Positions 1 through 9,882 of a stretch of 64,000 nt of DNA are shown in pieces. The stretch covers positions 62,001 to 126,000 of the forward strand of contig NZ_MLFN01000004.1 of assembly GCF_002095315.1 (NCBI RefSeq). Direction: 5' to 3'. The position numbers and the translations under genes were made by a program. The notes under the pieces were generated by a model, which was given only the letters and a program-made list of their open reading frames with translations, was not told the origin of the DNA and ran no database searches. This stretch comes from Pantoea conspicua. GTDB taxonomy: Bacteria > Pseudomonadota > Gammaproteobacteria > Enterobacterales > Enterobacteriaceae. The number at the start of each line of letters is the position of its first letter. Within the stretch, counting starts at the first letter, position 1.

Positions 1-227
1 CCGCTGACCACCTGTGCCGCCACGCGGCTCGGGTCCAGCGCGACATGTTCACTGTTCAGCATGTCAGCAAAGCCATATTTCGACACCAGCATGAATATCG
101 CGCTGCCGATGCCGACCAGAATGTGAGTGCGCAGTCCCGCCTCTTTGGCCCGCATCTGGCGCTCCATTCCAATCAGACCGCCGAGGATGCCGGCCAGTGC
201 GATGCGGATTAACATGTCCATTAACAT
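1..227 (-). CDS. MgtC/SapB family membrane protein (partial, 3' end off the left edge)
   Basis: The reverse strand encodes the first 75 residues of a membrane protein. It opens MLMDMLIRIALAGILGGLIG and continues MERQMRAKEAGLRTHILVG, the N-terminal transmembrane signature of the MgtC/SapB/SrpB family (inner membrane, linked in some bacteria to magnesium homeostasis or acid tolerance). The start at 227 is preceded by GGAG about 8 bases upstream; two in-frame ATGs at 221 and 215 are alternatives. The C-terminal part lies outside the window, so the subfamily cannot be assigned. Confidence 0.8.
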   Translation of the reverse strand, partial: MLMDMLIRIALAGILGGLIGMERQMRAKEAGLRTHILVGIGSAIFMLVSKYGFADMLNSEHVALDPSRVAAQVVS

Positions 228-411
228 GGCATTACTCCGATTTAAGAAAAGCAGGGGAAGTCTGACGATTCACTGATAGCAGGTAAACAAGATAATTCTG
301 CTTGCAAATGACGCTGGAGAATTTTGTAAAAAGCTGTTTCTCCTCTCGATCCCTTGTGCCGCCTGACATATGCTGACCAGGCCTTTAACCTCAACTCCCG
401 GAGTCCGATTG

Positions 412-687
412 ATGAAAGCAGCCACCTTATTGCTGGCCGGTGCCGCGCTGTTACTTTCTGCCTGCAGCAGCAACAGTGATGACAACGAGCCACCGCAACA
501 GGCGACAGCCGCCCATATCCAGCCACGGGTGATGATGTCCTCGCTGGCCGAAAATACCTGTTCAAATGCAGGCGGCACGCTGGCTTTCTCACATCAACTG
601 GACGGCTCCCGGGTCGGGATGTGCCAGCTGGTGAATGGTCGTCGTTGTGATGAGCAGGCGTTGATCGGCGGACGCTGCGCCCGTTAA
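412..687 (+). CDS. ydbJ: DUF333 lipoprotein YdbJ
   Basis: A 91-residue small lipoprotein. The start at 412 (MKAATLLLAGAALLLSACSS) is chosen because GGAG lies just upstream and because it gives a clean type II signal peptide with lipobox LSAC; an ATG at 370 would add a leader that hides the signal. The mature part contains the DUF333 pattern (CSNAGGTL, then GMCQLVNGRRCDEQAL) with four spaced cysteines. E. coli ydbJ occupies the same position just upstream of hslJ-ldhA; here hslJ is absent and ldhA follows directly, convergent. Function is unknown in the family. Confidence 0.8.
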   Translation: MKAATLLLAGAALLLSACSSNSDDNEPPQQATAAHIQPRVMMSSLAENTCSNAGGTLAFSHQLDGSRVGMCQLVNGRRCDEQALIGGRCAR

Positions 688-693
688 GTGACA

Positions 694-711
694 GGCCGGA
701 GATTTCCGGCC
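694..711. terminator. Hairpin between ydbJ and ldhA
   Basis: GGCCGGA (694-700) pairs with TCCGGCC (705-711) around a GATT loop. It lies 7 bases after the ydbJ stop and 8 bases before the ldhA stop, so it could end both convergent transcripts. There is no strong T tract on either side. Confidence 0.5.
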
Positions 712-718
712 CGCCTGT

Positions 719-1711
719 TCAGGCTGAGAGTTGATTCGGGCAATTTTCGCCGCGATCGAGCTGGTTGAGATTACTCAGGGTCGTTTCAGAGATGGCGGTC
801 AGCGCTTCGGCGGTCAGGAACGCCTGATGGCCGGTAAACAGTACGTTGTGACAGGCAGAAAGACGGCGGAACACATCGTCCTGGATCACATCATTCGACT
901 TATCTTCAAAGAACAGATCGCGTTCATTCTCATACACGTCCATGCCAAGCGAACCAATCTTCTGTTGTTTCAGCGCATCAATTGCTGCCTGTGAATCAAT
1001 CAGGCTACCGCGGCTGGTGTTGATGATCATCACGCCATCACGCATCTGGCTGAACGCTTCGGCGTTAAGCAGGTGATAATTTTCTGACGTCAATGGGCAG
1101 TGCAGCGTAATCACATGCGATTCGGCAAACAGCCTTTTCAGATCGACATATTCGGCACCCAATGCCAGCGCCTCATCGCTGGGATAGGGATCAAAGGCCA
1201 GCAGATGCATACCTAACCCCTTCAGGATGCGCATGGTCGCGATTCCAATTTTACCGGTACCAATGACGCCAGCGGTTTTACCGTGCATATTAAATCCGGT
1301 CAGCCCGTCAAGTGAGAAGTTGGCATCACGGGTGCGTTGATAGGCACGATGGATTCGACGATTCAGGGTGAGCATCATACCCACGGTATGTTCCGCCACC
1401 GCTTCCGGGGAATAGGCTGGCACCCTGACGACCGGCAGGCCAAACTCCGCCGCGGCGGCCAGATCGACGTTATTAAAACCGGCACAGCGCAGGGCAATGT
1501 ACTTCACGCCCAGCGATGCCAGCTCTTCCAGTACCGGGCGGCTGCCATCATCGTTGACAAAGATACAGACGGCATCACAGCCGACGGCATTTTTTGCCGT
1601 GCTCTCGGTGAGCAAAAAGTCAAAAAAGACCAGTTCAAAACCGAATTGCTGATTAACCTGCTCGAAGTACTTCTGATCGTAATGTTTGGTGCTGTAAACC
1701 GCGATCTTCAT
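719..1711 (-). CDS. ldhA: Fermentative D-lactate dehydrogenase LdhA
   Basis: A 330-residue cytoplasmic enzyme that reduces pyruvate to D-lactate with NADH during mixed-acid fermentation. It begins MKIAVYSTKHYDQKYFEQVN, nearly the same as E. coli LdhA (329 residues), and carries the D-2-hydroxyacid dehydrogenase features: nucleotide-binding GVIGTGKIG, the RGSLID segment with the substrate arginine, a glutamate in the VYENERDLFF stretch and the catalytic histidine in TGHQAFLT. The start at 1711 is set by homology; the reading frame is open upstream to 1831, but that extension resembles nothing. It is divergent from ydbH across about 150 bases, as in E. coli. Confidence 0.95.
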   Translation of the reverse strand: MKIAVYSTKHYDQKYFEQVNQQFGFELVFFDFLLTESTAKNAVGCDAVCIFVNDDGSRPVLEELASLGVKYIALRCAGFNNVDLAAAAEFGLPVVRVPAYSPEAVAEHTVGMMLTLNRRIHRAYQRTRDANFSLDGLTGFNMHGKTAGVIGTGKIGIATMRILKGLGMHLLAFDPYPSDEALALGAEYVDLKRLFAESHVITLHCPLTSENYHLLNAEAFSQMRDGVMIINTSRGSLIDSQAAIDALKQQKIGSLGMDVYENERDLFFEDKSNDVIQDDVFRRLSACHNVLFTGHQAFLTAEALTAISETTLSNLNQLDRGENCPNQLSA

Positions 1712-1858
1712 CGTTGTGCTCCTGCATACGGGTGTGAAACAAGGATAACGTTTTCTGGCAGACTTTGCTCTAACCGCTGATTTGCGCGCGGGCGGGACCT
1801 TCACCTTCCGGGCGTTACATGCCATCATCATTGTCAGGATACTGTAAGGAAAAGGATT

Positions 1859-4489
1859 ATGGCTGTGATGCCACGGATTTTTCGGCGACGGCTGGCGGCC
1901 ATTCTGGCGCTGATTCTGCTGCTGCTGGGCTTACTGCTGACGATCACCCAATGGCTGCCACGGTTAGTCGGCATCTGGCTGCCGCCAGAGACCCGCATTG
2001 CGCTATCCGGCTCGCCGCGCTGGCGGGATGGCGGCTTGTGGTTTCCCGGCATTCGCTATCTGGCCCAGGATTGTCTGCTGGCGGAGATCCAGTCGGCCTC
2101 GCTCGGCTGGCAGGATTCGCGCTGGAAGCTGAACGCAGCACAACTGACGCTGAACAGCGACTGCCTGCAAAAATTACCTGACGGTGATGGCCCGTCGGCG
2201 GCACCCAAAACCCTGGCCGAATGGCAGGCGATGCTGCCAGGCGCCGACGTTCATCTGACGAAACTGCTTGTCACGCCGTGGCAGGCTTACGCGGGCACGC
2301 TGGATCTGACCTTAGAAAAACAGCAGCAGCAACTCCGTTATCAGGGTGAGAATCTGCAACTGGCAGCGACGCTGACCGGACAACAGCTCGCCATCAATCG
2401 CCTGACGCTTAATCATCCCGCATTACCTGAACCGGTCACCCTCAGTGGCCACGTGGAATTGCCGACCTTCGCTAACGGCTTGCCGGTTAGCGGCGAAGTC
2501 GCCGGGCAACTGGCGCTGACCGCGCTGCCGCATCCGCTGCTGCTGACCCTTAACTGGCAACAGCAGCAGGGCGTGCTGAACGTGGCGATGCCGGATAACG
2601 ATCGGCCGCTGCTGCGACTGCCGTGGCAGATCAGCGACGAGCAGATCCGCATCCAGCAGGGTCAGTACTTCTGGCCGCTGGCAGGTCAGCCGCTCTCCGG
2701 ATTTGTCAATCTGACGCTGGATAACTGGCAATCGGGTCTTGAAGCCAGCCAGATCAGCGGCCGGATTAACCTGTTAACCCAGGGGCGCGGCGGTAAAGGC
2801 AACGTGGTGCTGGGTCTCGGTCCGGGTCATTTGAGTCTGACCGACAGCCATCTGCCCTTTCAGCTGACCGGCGAAAGCAAGCTGGCCGATCTGCAGCTGT
2901 ATGGATCGATACCGGGTCTGCTCAGCGGCTCACTGATCGATCCTCAGCTGGTGCTGCAACCCAAATCGCTGCTGCGTCTGCGTGGTCGTCTGCTCTCTAC
3001 ACTGGAGGTGGATGAGGCGCGCTGGCCACTGGCCGGCGTCCGGATCTCGGCGCAGGGGATTGATGGGCGGTTACAGGCGATCCTGAATGCTCACGATCCC
3101 AGCTTTGGTCGTTTCCGGCTGCATCTGGATGGTCGTGCCACCGATTTCTGGCCGGATAAGGGCGAATGGAACTGGCGCTACTGGGGCGGTGGCGAAATGC
3201 TGCCGCTTCAGGCGCGCTGGGATGTCAAAGGCACCGGCGGCTGGCGTGATACGCTGATTCATCTGGATACGCTCTCCACCGGTTTCAATCACCTTGCTTA
3301 TGGCAGCGTTCAGGTGGAAAAGCCCCGGCTGACGCTGACCGCGCCGGTCAACTGGCAGCGCGCTGCGCAGAATCCCTCTTTTAACGGCAGCTTCCGGCTA
3401 CAGGCGGGCGCCACTCACTTCAGTTACGGCGGCAGGCTGGCAGATTCGACGCTCGACTTTGAAGCGAAAGGCCGCGATCCCGGTGACTTTATCTGGCGGG
3501 GCGCACTGAACGCCGGCAGGGTGGGTCCGGTACGGGTCAACGGTCGCTGGGATGGCGAACGGCTGCGCGGCGAAGCCTGGTGGCCGCAGCAATCGCTGAC
3601 CGTGTTTCAGACCTTACTCAGTCCGGACCTGAAGATGCAGATTCGCGGCGGCGAGTTGCGGTCGCAGGTGGCGTTTTCGGCCGCGCGCGATCAGGGGTTC
3701 CAGGCGGGGGGGCACTGGACGGTCAACGCGGGCAGTCTCTGGACCCCGGACAGTGAGATAAATGGCGTCGATTTCTCGCTGCCGTTCCGGCTAAAAGATC
3801 AGCAGTGGCAGTTTGGGCAACACGGCCCGGTATCGCTGCGTATCGCTGAGATAAAAAACCAGTTTGCAATGCAAAATATTCGCGCCGATCTGCAGGGCGC
3901 CTGGCCGTGGAGTGAACAGGCACCGCTGACCTTGCAGGAGGTGAGTCTTGATCTGCTGGGCGGGCAGATCAGCTTACCGGCATTACGGATGCCACAGCAT
4001 CAGCCGGCGCGCGTGTCACTGCGCAATATCAGCCTGAGTGAGCTGGTGACGGCGATCAAACCGAAACAGTTTGCCATGTCCGGACGGATCAACGGCGAAC
4101 TGCCGCTGTGGCTGAATCATCCGCGCTGGCTGATCGAGAAAGGGTGGATCGCCAACAGCGGCCCGCTGACCTTCCGGCTGGATAAAGATATGGCGGATGC
4201 GATAACCCGCAATAACGTCGCCACCGGCGCGGCGCTGGACTGGCTGCGCTATATGGAAATCTCCCGCTCCTGGGCCACGCTGAATCTGAATACCGTGGGC
4301 GATCTCATTATGGAGGCAGAGGTGCAGGGCATCAGCCAGTTCAGTAACCGTCGGCAGACCGTGAATCTCAACTATCGTCATCAGGAAAATCTGTTTCAGC
4401 TGTGGCGCAGTCTGCGCTTTGGCGATAATTTGCAATCCTGGGTGGAGCAACATGCCACCCTGCCATCGAACAAGGACACCACACCATGA
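1859..4489 (+). CDS. ydbH: AsmA-like intermembrane phospholipid transport protein YdbH
   Basis: An 876-residue envelope protein. After a basic N-terminus it has one membrane anchor (about residues 10-33, LAAILALILLLLGLLLTITQ), then a long repetitive beta-rich periplasmic part typical of the TamB/YhdP/YdbH group that carries phospholipids between inner and outer membranes. Length matches E. coli YdbH (about 880). The start has AAGGA just upstream. Its last codons overlap the ynbE start (ATGA at 4486-4489), implying translational coupling; ynbE and ydbL follow, and in E. coli the three products work together. Confidence 0.92.
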   Translation: MAVMPRIFRRRLAAILALILLLLGLLLTITQWLPRLVGIWLPPETRIALSGSPRWRDGGLWFPGIRYLAQDCLLAEIQSASLGWQDSRWKLNAAQLTLNSDCLQKLPDGDGPSAAPKTLAEWQAMLPGADVHLTKLLVTPWQAYAGTLDLTLEKQQQQLRYQGENLQLAATLTGQQLAINRLTLNHPALPEPVTLSGHVELPTFANGLPVSGEVAGQLALTALPHPLLLTLNWQQQQGVLNVAMPDNDRPLLRLPWQISDEQIRIQQGQYFWPLAGQPLSGFVNLTLDNWQSGLEASQISGRINLLTQGRGGKGNVVLGLGPGHLSLTDSHLPFQLTGESKLADLQLYGSIPGLLSGSLIDPQLVLQPKSLLRLRGRLLSTLEVDEARWPLAGVRISAQGIDGRLQAILNAHDPSFGRFRLHLDGRATDFWPDKGEWNWRYWGGGEMLPLQARWDVKGTGGWRDTLIHLDTLSTGFNHLAYGSVQVEKPRLTLTAPVNWQRAAQNPSFNGSFRLQAGATHFSYGGRLADSTLDFEAKGRDPGDFIWRGALNAGRVGPVRVNGRWDGERLRGEAWWPQQSLTVFQTLLSPDLKMQIRGGELRSQVAFSAARDQGFQAGGHWTVNAGSLWTPDSEINGVDFSLPFRLKDQQWQFGQHGPVSLRIAEIKNQFAMQNIRADLQGAWPWSEQAPLTLQEVSLDLLGGQISLPALRMPQHQPARVSLRNISLSELVTAIKPKQFAMSGRINGELPLWLNHPRWLIEKGWIANSGPLTFRLDKDMADAITRNNVATGAALDWLRYMEISRSWATLNLNTVGDLIMEAEVQGISQFSNRRQTVNLNYRHQENLFQLWRSLRFGDNLQSWVEQHATLPSNKDTTP

Positions 4490-4674
4490 GCTTCAGGGCA
4501 TTACTGGTTCTGGCAGCCGGGCTGCCGCTGATCGGCTGTGTACCGCGCATTGAAGTGACGGCACCGAAAGATCCGATCACTATCAACATGAACGTGAAAA
4601 TCGAGCATGAGATTCACATCAAAGTGGATAAAGACGTGGAAGCGTTATTGAAAAACCAGAGCGATCTGTTCTGA
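4486..4674 (+). CDS. ynbE: YnbE family outer-membrane lipoprotein
   Basis: A 62-residue lipoprotein: MSFRALLVLAAGLPLIGC is a signal peptide with lipobox LIGC. The mature part (APKDPITINMNVKIEHEIHI) is the conserved YnbE sequence. Its start overlaps the ydbH stop. In E. coli YnbE sits in the outer membrane and is thought to extend the YdbH conduit by beta-strand pairing. Confidence 0.92.
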   Translation: MSFRALLVLAAGLPLIGCVPRIEVTAPKDPITINMNVKIEHEIHIKVDKDVEALLKNQSDLF

Positions 4675-4685
4675 GGAGAGCGAGT

Positions 4686-5009
4686 ATGAAACGCATCAGC
4701 GTAGCCCTGTTACTTGCCCTGATGATCGCCCAGCCCGCCTGGGCGCTGACGCTGGATGAGGCGCGTCAGTCGGGGCGGGTCGGCGAAACCCTCTCCGGCT
4801 ATCTGGCCGCGCGCGCGCAGGACAGCGAAACCCTGGCGCTGACGGAGAAAATCAATGCGGGCCGACAGCAGCAGTATCAGCGGGTAGCAGAGCAGAATAA
4901 TTTACCCACCGCAGACGTTGCCAGCATTGCCGGTCAGAAACTGGTGAGCCGGGCCGCCGCAGGAGAATATGTGCGCGGCATTAATGGTCAGTGGCTGAAA
5001 AAAGAGTAA
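4686..5009 (+). CDS. ydbL: DUF1318 periplasmic protein YdbL
   Basis: A 107-residue secreted protein with a Sec signal peptide (MKRISVALLLALMIAQPAWA, cut after ALA/AWA). The mature part, TLDEARQSGRVGETLSGYLA and LVSRAAAGEYV, fits DUF1318. It starts 11 bases after ynbE with GAGGAG upstream, making it the third gene of the ydbH-ynbE-ydbL operon. In E. coli YdbL acts as a periplasmic chaperone-like partner of YdbH/YnbE. Confidence 0.92.
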   Translation: MKRISVALLLALMIAQPAWALTLDEARQSGRVGETLSGYLAARAQDSETLALTEKINAGRQQQYQRVAEQNNLPTADVASIAGQKLVSRAAAGEYVRGINGQWLKKE

Positions 5010-5025
5010 CACCAGGCATAAAAAA

Positions 5026-5044
5026 GCCGGGCGCAGGGCCCGGC
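5026..5044 (-). terminator. Rho-independent terminator for azoR, shared with ydbL
   Basis: GCCGGGC (5026-5032) and GCCCGGC (5038-5044) form a 7-bp GC stem. Read on the reverse strand, it is followed by a run of Ts (the A run at 5021-5025 and earlier), the standard form for the end of azoR. It also lies 17 bases past the ydbL stop. Confidence 0.8.
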
Positions 5045-5065
5045 AAGTACAACGGCATCAAAAGA

Positions 5066-5770
<705 letters not shown>

Positions 5771-5850
5771 TTATTGAATAAGCGTAACGTGCGCCGTCCG
5801 CCGTCACAGGTCGAAATGTGCTATGATGCGCGCAATTATTTTATTGAATC

Positions 5851-5880
5851 AGCCGGTTATCCCGGCTTGCAGCGCGCTGC
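5851..5880 (+). other. Paired palindromes in the hrpA leader
   Basis: AGCCGG (5851-5856) and CCGGCT (5862-5867) form a stem with a TTATC loop; immediately after it lies the perfect 12-base palindrome GCAGCGCGCTGC (5869-5880). Both lie 40-70 bases upstream of the hrpA start, so they could shape the leader RNA or be protein-binding sites. I recognise no known operator. Confidence 0.4.
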
Positions 5881-5919
5881 GACAGCAGCGACAGCGTCTG
5901 AGTAAGGTACGTCATTATT

Positions 5920-8900
5920 ATGTCATCTCCCGATACCTCCCCACTGGCTTCACTCTGGTCACGGCTTGACGGGTTAATGCTGCGCGACCGCCAGCGCCTG
6001 CAGCGTCGCTTACAGGGTGCCAGGAAAGTTAAAAATCCGGCCGCACAGCAGGGCATCGCCAGCGAGCTGGAGCAGGATTTTAGCGCCGCCGAGCAGCGGG
6101 TGGCCCAGCGTCGCGCTGCCACTCCGGCTATCACCTTCCCGGAAAATCTGCCGGTCAGCCAGAAGCAGCAGGATATTGCTGAGGCGATACGCGATCATCA
6201 GGTGGTGATTGTGGCGGGCGAAACCGGCTCTGGTAAAACCACTCAGTTACCGAAAATCTGTCTGGCGCTGGGACGCGGCGTAACCGGGCTGATTGGGCAT
6301 ACTCAGCCACGCCGACTGGCGGCCCGTACCGTTGCCAACCGTATTGCCGACGAACTGGATACTTCGCTCGGTGGCTGCGTCGGCTATAAAGTGCGTTTTA
6401 ACGATCAGGTCAGCGATCTGACCCAGATTAAATTAATGACCGACGGGATACTGCTGGCGGAAATACAGCAGGATCGTCTGCTGATGCAGTACGACACCAT
6501 CATTATCGATGAGGCGCATGAGCGCAGCCTGAATATCGACTTCCTGCTGGGCTACCTGCGCGAACTGCTGCCGCGTCGGCCCGATCTCAAGGTGATCATC
6601 ACCTCGGCAACCATCGATCCGCAGCGCTTTTCACGGCATTTCAATAACGCGCCGGTGATTGAAGTTTCCGGCCGTACTTATCCGGTGGAAGTGCGTTACC
6701 GGCCGGTGGCAGATGAGGCGGATGATGGCGATCGCGATCAGCTGCAGGCAATCTTTGATGCGGTGGATGAACTGGGCCATGAAAGTCACGGCGACATCCT
6801 GATTTTCATGAGCGGTGAACGTGAGATCCGTGATACTGCAGACGCACTGATCAAACGCGATCTGCCGCATACCGAAATACTGCCGCTCTACGCCCGCCTG
6901 TCGAATGCCGAGCAAAACCGGGTATTCCAGTCACACAGCGGCCGACGAATCGTACTGGCCACCAACGTGGCGGAAACCTCGCTGACGGTGCCTGGCATCA
7001 AATATGTTATCGATCCCGGAACGGCGCGCATCAGCCGCTACAGCTTCCGCACCAAAGTGCAGCGGCTGCCGATTGAGCCGGTGTCGCAGGCGTCGGCCAA
7101 TCAGCGTAAAGGGCGCTGTGGCCGTGTGTCAGAGGGGATCTGTATCCGCCTCTATTCTGAGGATGATTTTCTCAGTCGCCCGGCGTTTACCGATCCGGAA
7201 ATTCTGCGTACCAACCTGGCGTCGGTGATTCTGCAGATGACCGCGCTGGGTCTGGGCGATATCGCCGCGTTCCCGTTTGTGGAAGCGCCCGATAAGCGCA
7301 ACATTCAGGATGGTGTGCGCCTGCTGGAAGAGCTGGGCGCACTAACCCTGAATGAAGACGATGGGCATTACCGGCTGACCGGTTCAGGCCGCCAGCTGGC
7401 GCAGTTGCCGGTCGATCCCCGTCTGGCGCGGATGGTGCTGGAAGCGCAAAAATTTGGCTGCGTCCGCGAAGTGATGATCATCACCGCGGGCTTATCGATT
7501 CAGGACCCGCGTGAGCGTCCCGCCGAGAAAAAACAGGCGTCAGATGAAAAACATCGGCGATTCGCCGACAAAGATTCCGACTTCCTGGCCTTCGTCAATT
7601 TATGGAATTACCTGGCGGAGCAGCAGAAAGCGCTGTCGGGTAACCTGTTCCGCCGCCAGTGCAAAAGTGACTTCCTTAACTATTTGCGGGTGCGCGAATG
7701 GCAGGATATCTACACCCAGCTGCGGCAGGTGGTGCGCGAGCTGGGCATTCCGGTCAACAGCGAGCCGGCGGGAATGCGTGAAATTCACTGCGCGCTGTTA
7801 AGCGGGCTGCTGTCGCATATCGGCCAGAAAGATGCGGATAAGCAGGAGTTCACCGGCGCGCGCAATACCCGCTTCGCCATCTTCCCCGGCTCCGGGCTGT
7901 TTAAGAAGCCGCCAAAATGGACCATGGTGGCGGAACTGGTCGAGACCAGCCGGTTGTGGGGCCGGACCGCCGGACGCATCGAGCCGGAGTGGATTGAGCC
8001 GCTGGCCCAGCATCTGATCAAGCGCAGCTACAGCGAACCGCACTGGGAGAAATCACAGGGCGCGGTGATGGCAACTGAAAAAGTAACGCTGTATGGCCTG
8101 CCGATTGTGGCGGCGCGCAAAGTTAACTATGGCGCTATCGATCCGACCCTGAGCCGCGAGCTGTTTATCCGCCATGCGCTGGTGGAGGGCGACTGGCAGA
8201 CGCGTCACGCCTTCTTCCGCACCAATCAGAAGCTGCGCAGCGAAGTCGAGGATCTGGAGCATAAATCGCGCCGTCGCGACATTCTGGTCGATGACGAAAC
8301 CCTGTTTGCCTTTTACGAGCAGCGTATCGGTAAAGAGGTGGTGTCAGCGAAGCACTTTGATAGCTGGTGGAAGCAGGCTAGCCGCGACAATCCGGAATTG
8401 CTGAACTTTGATAAGCAGATGCTGATTAAAGAGGGCGCGGATAAGGTCAGCCAGCTCGACTATCCCAACTTCTGGCATCAGCGCAACCTCAGGCTGAAGC
8501 TGAGCTACCAGTTTGAACCGGGCGCCGATGCCGATGGCGTGACGGTGCATATCCCGTTGCCGCTGCTTAACCAGGTGGAAGAGAACGGCTTTGAGTGGCA
8601 GATTCCGGGCGTGCGGCGCGAACTGATTATCGCGCTGATTAAGTCGCTGCCTAAACCGCTACGGCGCAATCTGGTGCCGGCACCGAACTATGCCGAAGCG
8701 TTTCTCGGCCGGGTTACCGCGATGGAGATGCCGCTGCTGGATGCGCTGTCGCGAGAGTTTCGTCGCATGACCGGCGTCACGCTGGAGCGGGAAAACTGGC
8801 AGTGGGAACAGGTGCCCGATCATCTGAAAATGACCTTCCGGGTGGTGGACGAACACAACCGCAAGCTGCTGGAAGGCAAAGATCTGACCGCCCTCAAGGC

Positions 8901-9822
8901 GCAGCTGAAAGGCAAAGTGCAGGAAACGTTGTCAAAAGTGGCGGATGACGGGCTGGAACAGAGCGGGCTGCATATCTGGAGCTTCGGTGATTTGCCACGC
9001 AGCTATGAGCAGAAACGCGGCAGTTATCAGGTGAAAGCCTGGCCGGCGCTGGTCGATGAGAAAGAGAGCGTTGCCATTCGGCTGTTCGACAGCGAACAGG
9101 AGCAGCAAAAAATGATGTGGCGCGGTCAGCGCCGTCTGTTGCTGCTTAATGTGCCGTCCCCGGTGAAATACCTGCACGAAAAGCTGCCGAACAAGGCCAA
9201 ACTCGGTCTCTACTTTAATCCGTATGGCAAAGTGATGGAGCTGATCGACGACTGTATCGCCTGTGGCATCGATAAGCTGATCGCCGACGCGGGCGGACCC
9301 GCCTGGGATCAGGCCGGATTTGAGCAGTTGCGGGATAAAGTGCGCGGTGAACTCAATGAAACCGTGGTGACCATTGCTAAGCAGGTCGAGCAGATCCTGA
9401 CGGCGGTATTCAACATTAATAAGCGGCTGAAAGGGCGGGTCGACATGACGATGGCGCTGGCGCTATCCGACATCAAGGCGCAGCTTAGTGGACTGGTCTA
9501 CCGCGGTTTTGTCACCGGCAACGGCTGGCAGCGGCTGGGCGACAGCTTGCGCTACCTGCACGGCATCGAACGGCGACTGGAAAAATTGCCCGCCGATCCG
9601 CACAGCGATCGGGCGAGGATGTTGAAGGTGCAGGCGGTGGAGCAGGCCTACCAGGCGTGGCGGAATAAGTTGCCACCGCAGCGCCAGGATGATGAAGAGG
9701 TGAAGGCGATCCGCTGGATGATTGAGGAGTTGCGGATCAGCTATTTTGCCCAGCAGCTCGGCACGCCTTATCCGATCTCTGACAAGCGCATTCTGCAGAC
9801 CATGGAGCAGATTGCGGGCTGA
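5920..9822 (+). CDS. hrpA: ATP-dependent RNA helicase HrpA
   Basis: A 1300-residue DEAH-box helicase, the same length as E. coli HrpA, which acts on mRNA and stalled ribosomes. Motif I GETGSGKTT is at about residues 100-108, motif II DEAH at 197-200, motif III SAT in IITSATIDP, and motif VI QRKGRCGRVSEG near 400. The helicase-associated and OB-fold regions follow, then the long HrpA-specific C-terminal half (DUF3418). The start MSSPDTSPLASLWSRLDGLM aligns with the start of E. coli HrpA. Single-gene transcript, ended by a strong hairpin. Confidence 0.96.
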   Translation: MSSPDTSPLASLWSRLDGLMLRDRQRLQRRLQGARKVKNPAAQQGIASELEQDFSAAEQRVAQRRAATPAITFPENLPVSQKQQDIAEAIRDHQVVIVAGETGSGKTTQLPKICLALGRGVTGLIGHTQPRRLAARTVANRIADELDTSLGGCVGYKVRFNDQVSDLTQIKLMTDGILLAEIQQDRLLMQYDTIIIDEAHERSLNIDFLLGYLRELLPRRPDLKVIITSATIDPQRFSRHFNNAPVIEVSGRTYPVEVRYRPVADEADDGDRDQLQAIFDAVDELGHESHGDILIFMSGEREIRDTADALIKRDLPHTEILPLYARLSNAEQNRVFQSHSGRRIVLATNVAETSLTVPGIKYVIDPGTARISRYSFRTKVQRLPIEPVSQASANQRKGRCGRVSEGICIRLYSEDDFLSRPAFTDPEILRTNLASVILQMTALGLGDIAAFPFVEAPDKRNIQDGVRLLEELGALTLNEDDGHYRLTGSGRQLAQLPVDPRLARMVLEAQKFGCVREVMIITAGLSIQDPRERPAEKKQASDEKHRRFADKDSDFLAFVNLWNYLAEQQKALSGNLFRRQCKSDFLNYLRVREWQDIYTQLRQVVRELGIPVNSEPAGMREIHCALLSGLLSHIGQKDADKQEFTGARNTRFAIFPGSGLFKKPPKWTMVAELVETSRLWGRTAGRIEPEWIEPLAQHLIKRSYSEPHWEKSQGAVMATEKVTLYGLPIVAARKVNYGAIDPTLSRELFIRHALVEGDWQTRHAFFRTNQKLRSEVEDLEHKSRRRDILVDDETLFAFYEQRIGKEVVSAKHFDSWWKQASRDNPELLNFDKQMLIKEGADKVSQLDYPNFWHQRNLRLKLSYQFEPGADADGVTVHIPLPLLNQVEENGFEWQIPGVRRELIIALIKSLPKPLRRNLVPAPNYAEAFLGRVTAMEMPLLDALSREFRRMTGVTLERENWQWEQVPDHLKMTFRVVDEHNRKLLEGKDLTALKAQLKGKVQETLSKVADDGLEQSGLHIWSFGDLPRSYEQKRGSYQVKAWPALVDEKESVAIRLFDSEQEQQKMMWRGQRRLLLLNVPSPVKYLHEKLPNKAKLGLYFNPYGKVMELIDDCIACGIDKLIADAGGPAWDQAGFEQLRDKVRGELNETVVTIAKQVEQILTAVFNINKRLKGRVDMTMALALSDIKAQLSGLVYRGFVTGNGWQRLGDSLRYLHGIERRLEKLPADPHSDRARMLKVQAVEQAYQAWRNKLPPQRQDDEEVKAIRWMIEELRISYFAQQLGTPYPISDKRILQTMEQIAG

Positions 9823-9827
9823 TAAAA

Positions 9828-9857
9828 CGGGGGCGCGTCAGTGATGACGCGCCCCCG
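9828..9857. terminator. Shared terminator hairpin between hrpA and ydgD
   Basis: A 13-bp perfect stem (C9828-A9840 with T9845-G9857) closed by a GTGA loop, starting 6 bases after the hrpA stop. ydgD converges from the other side and ends at 9883. One of the strongest hairpins in the window, although the T tract is short (CTTCTGTT). Confidence 0.75.
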
Positions 9858-9882
9858 GCTTCTGTTGCCCGTGAAGATGCTG

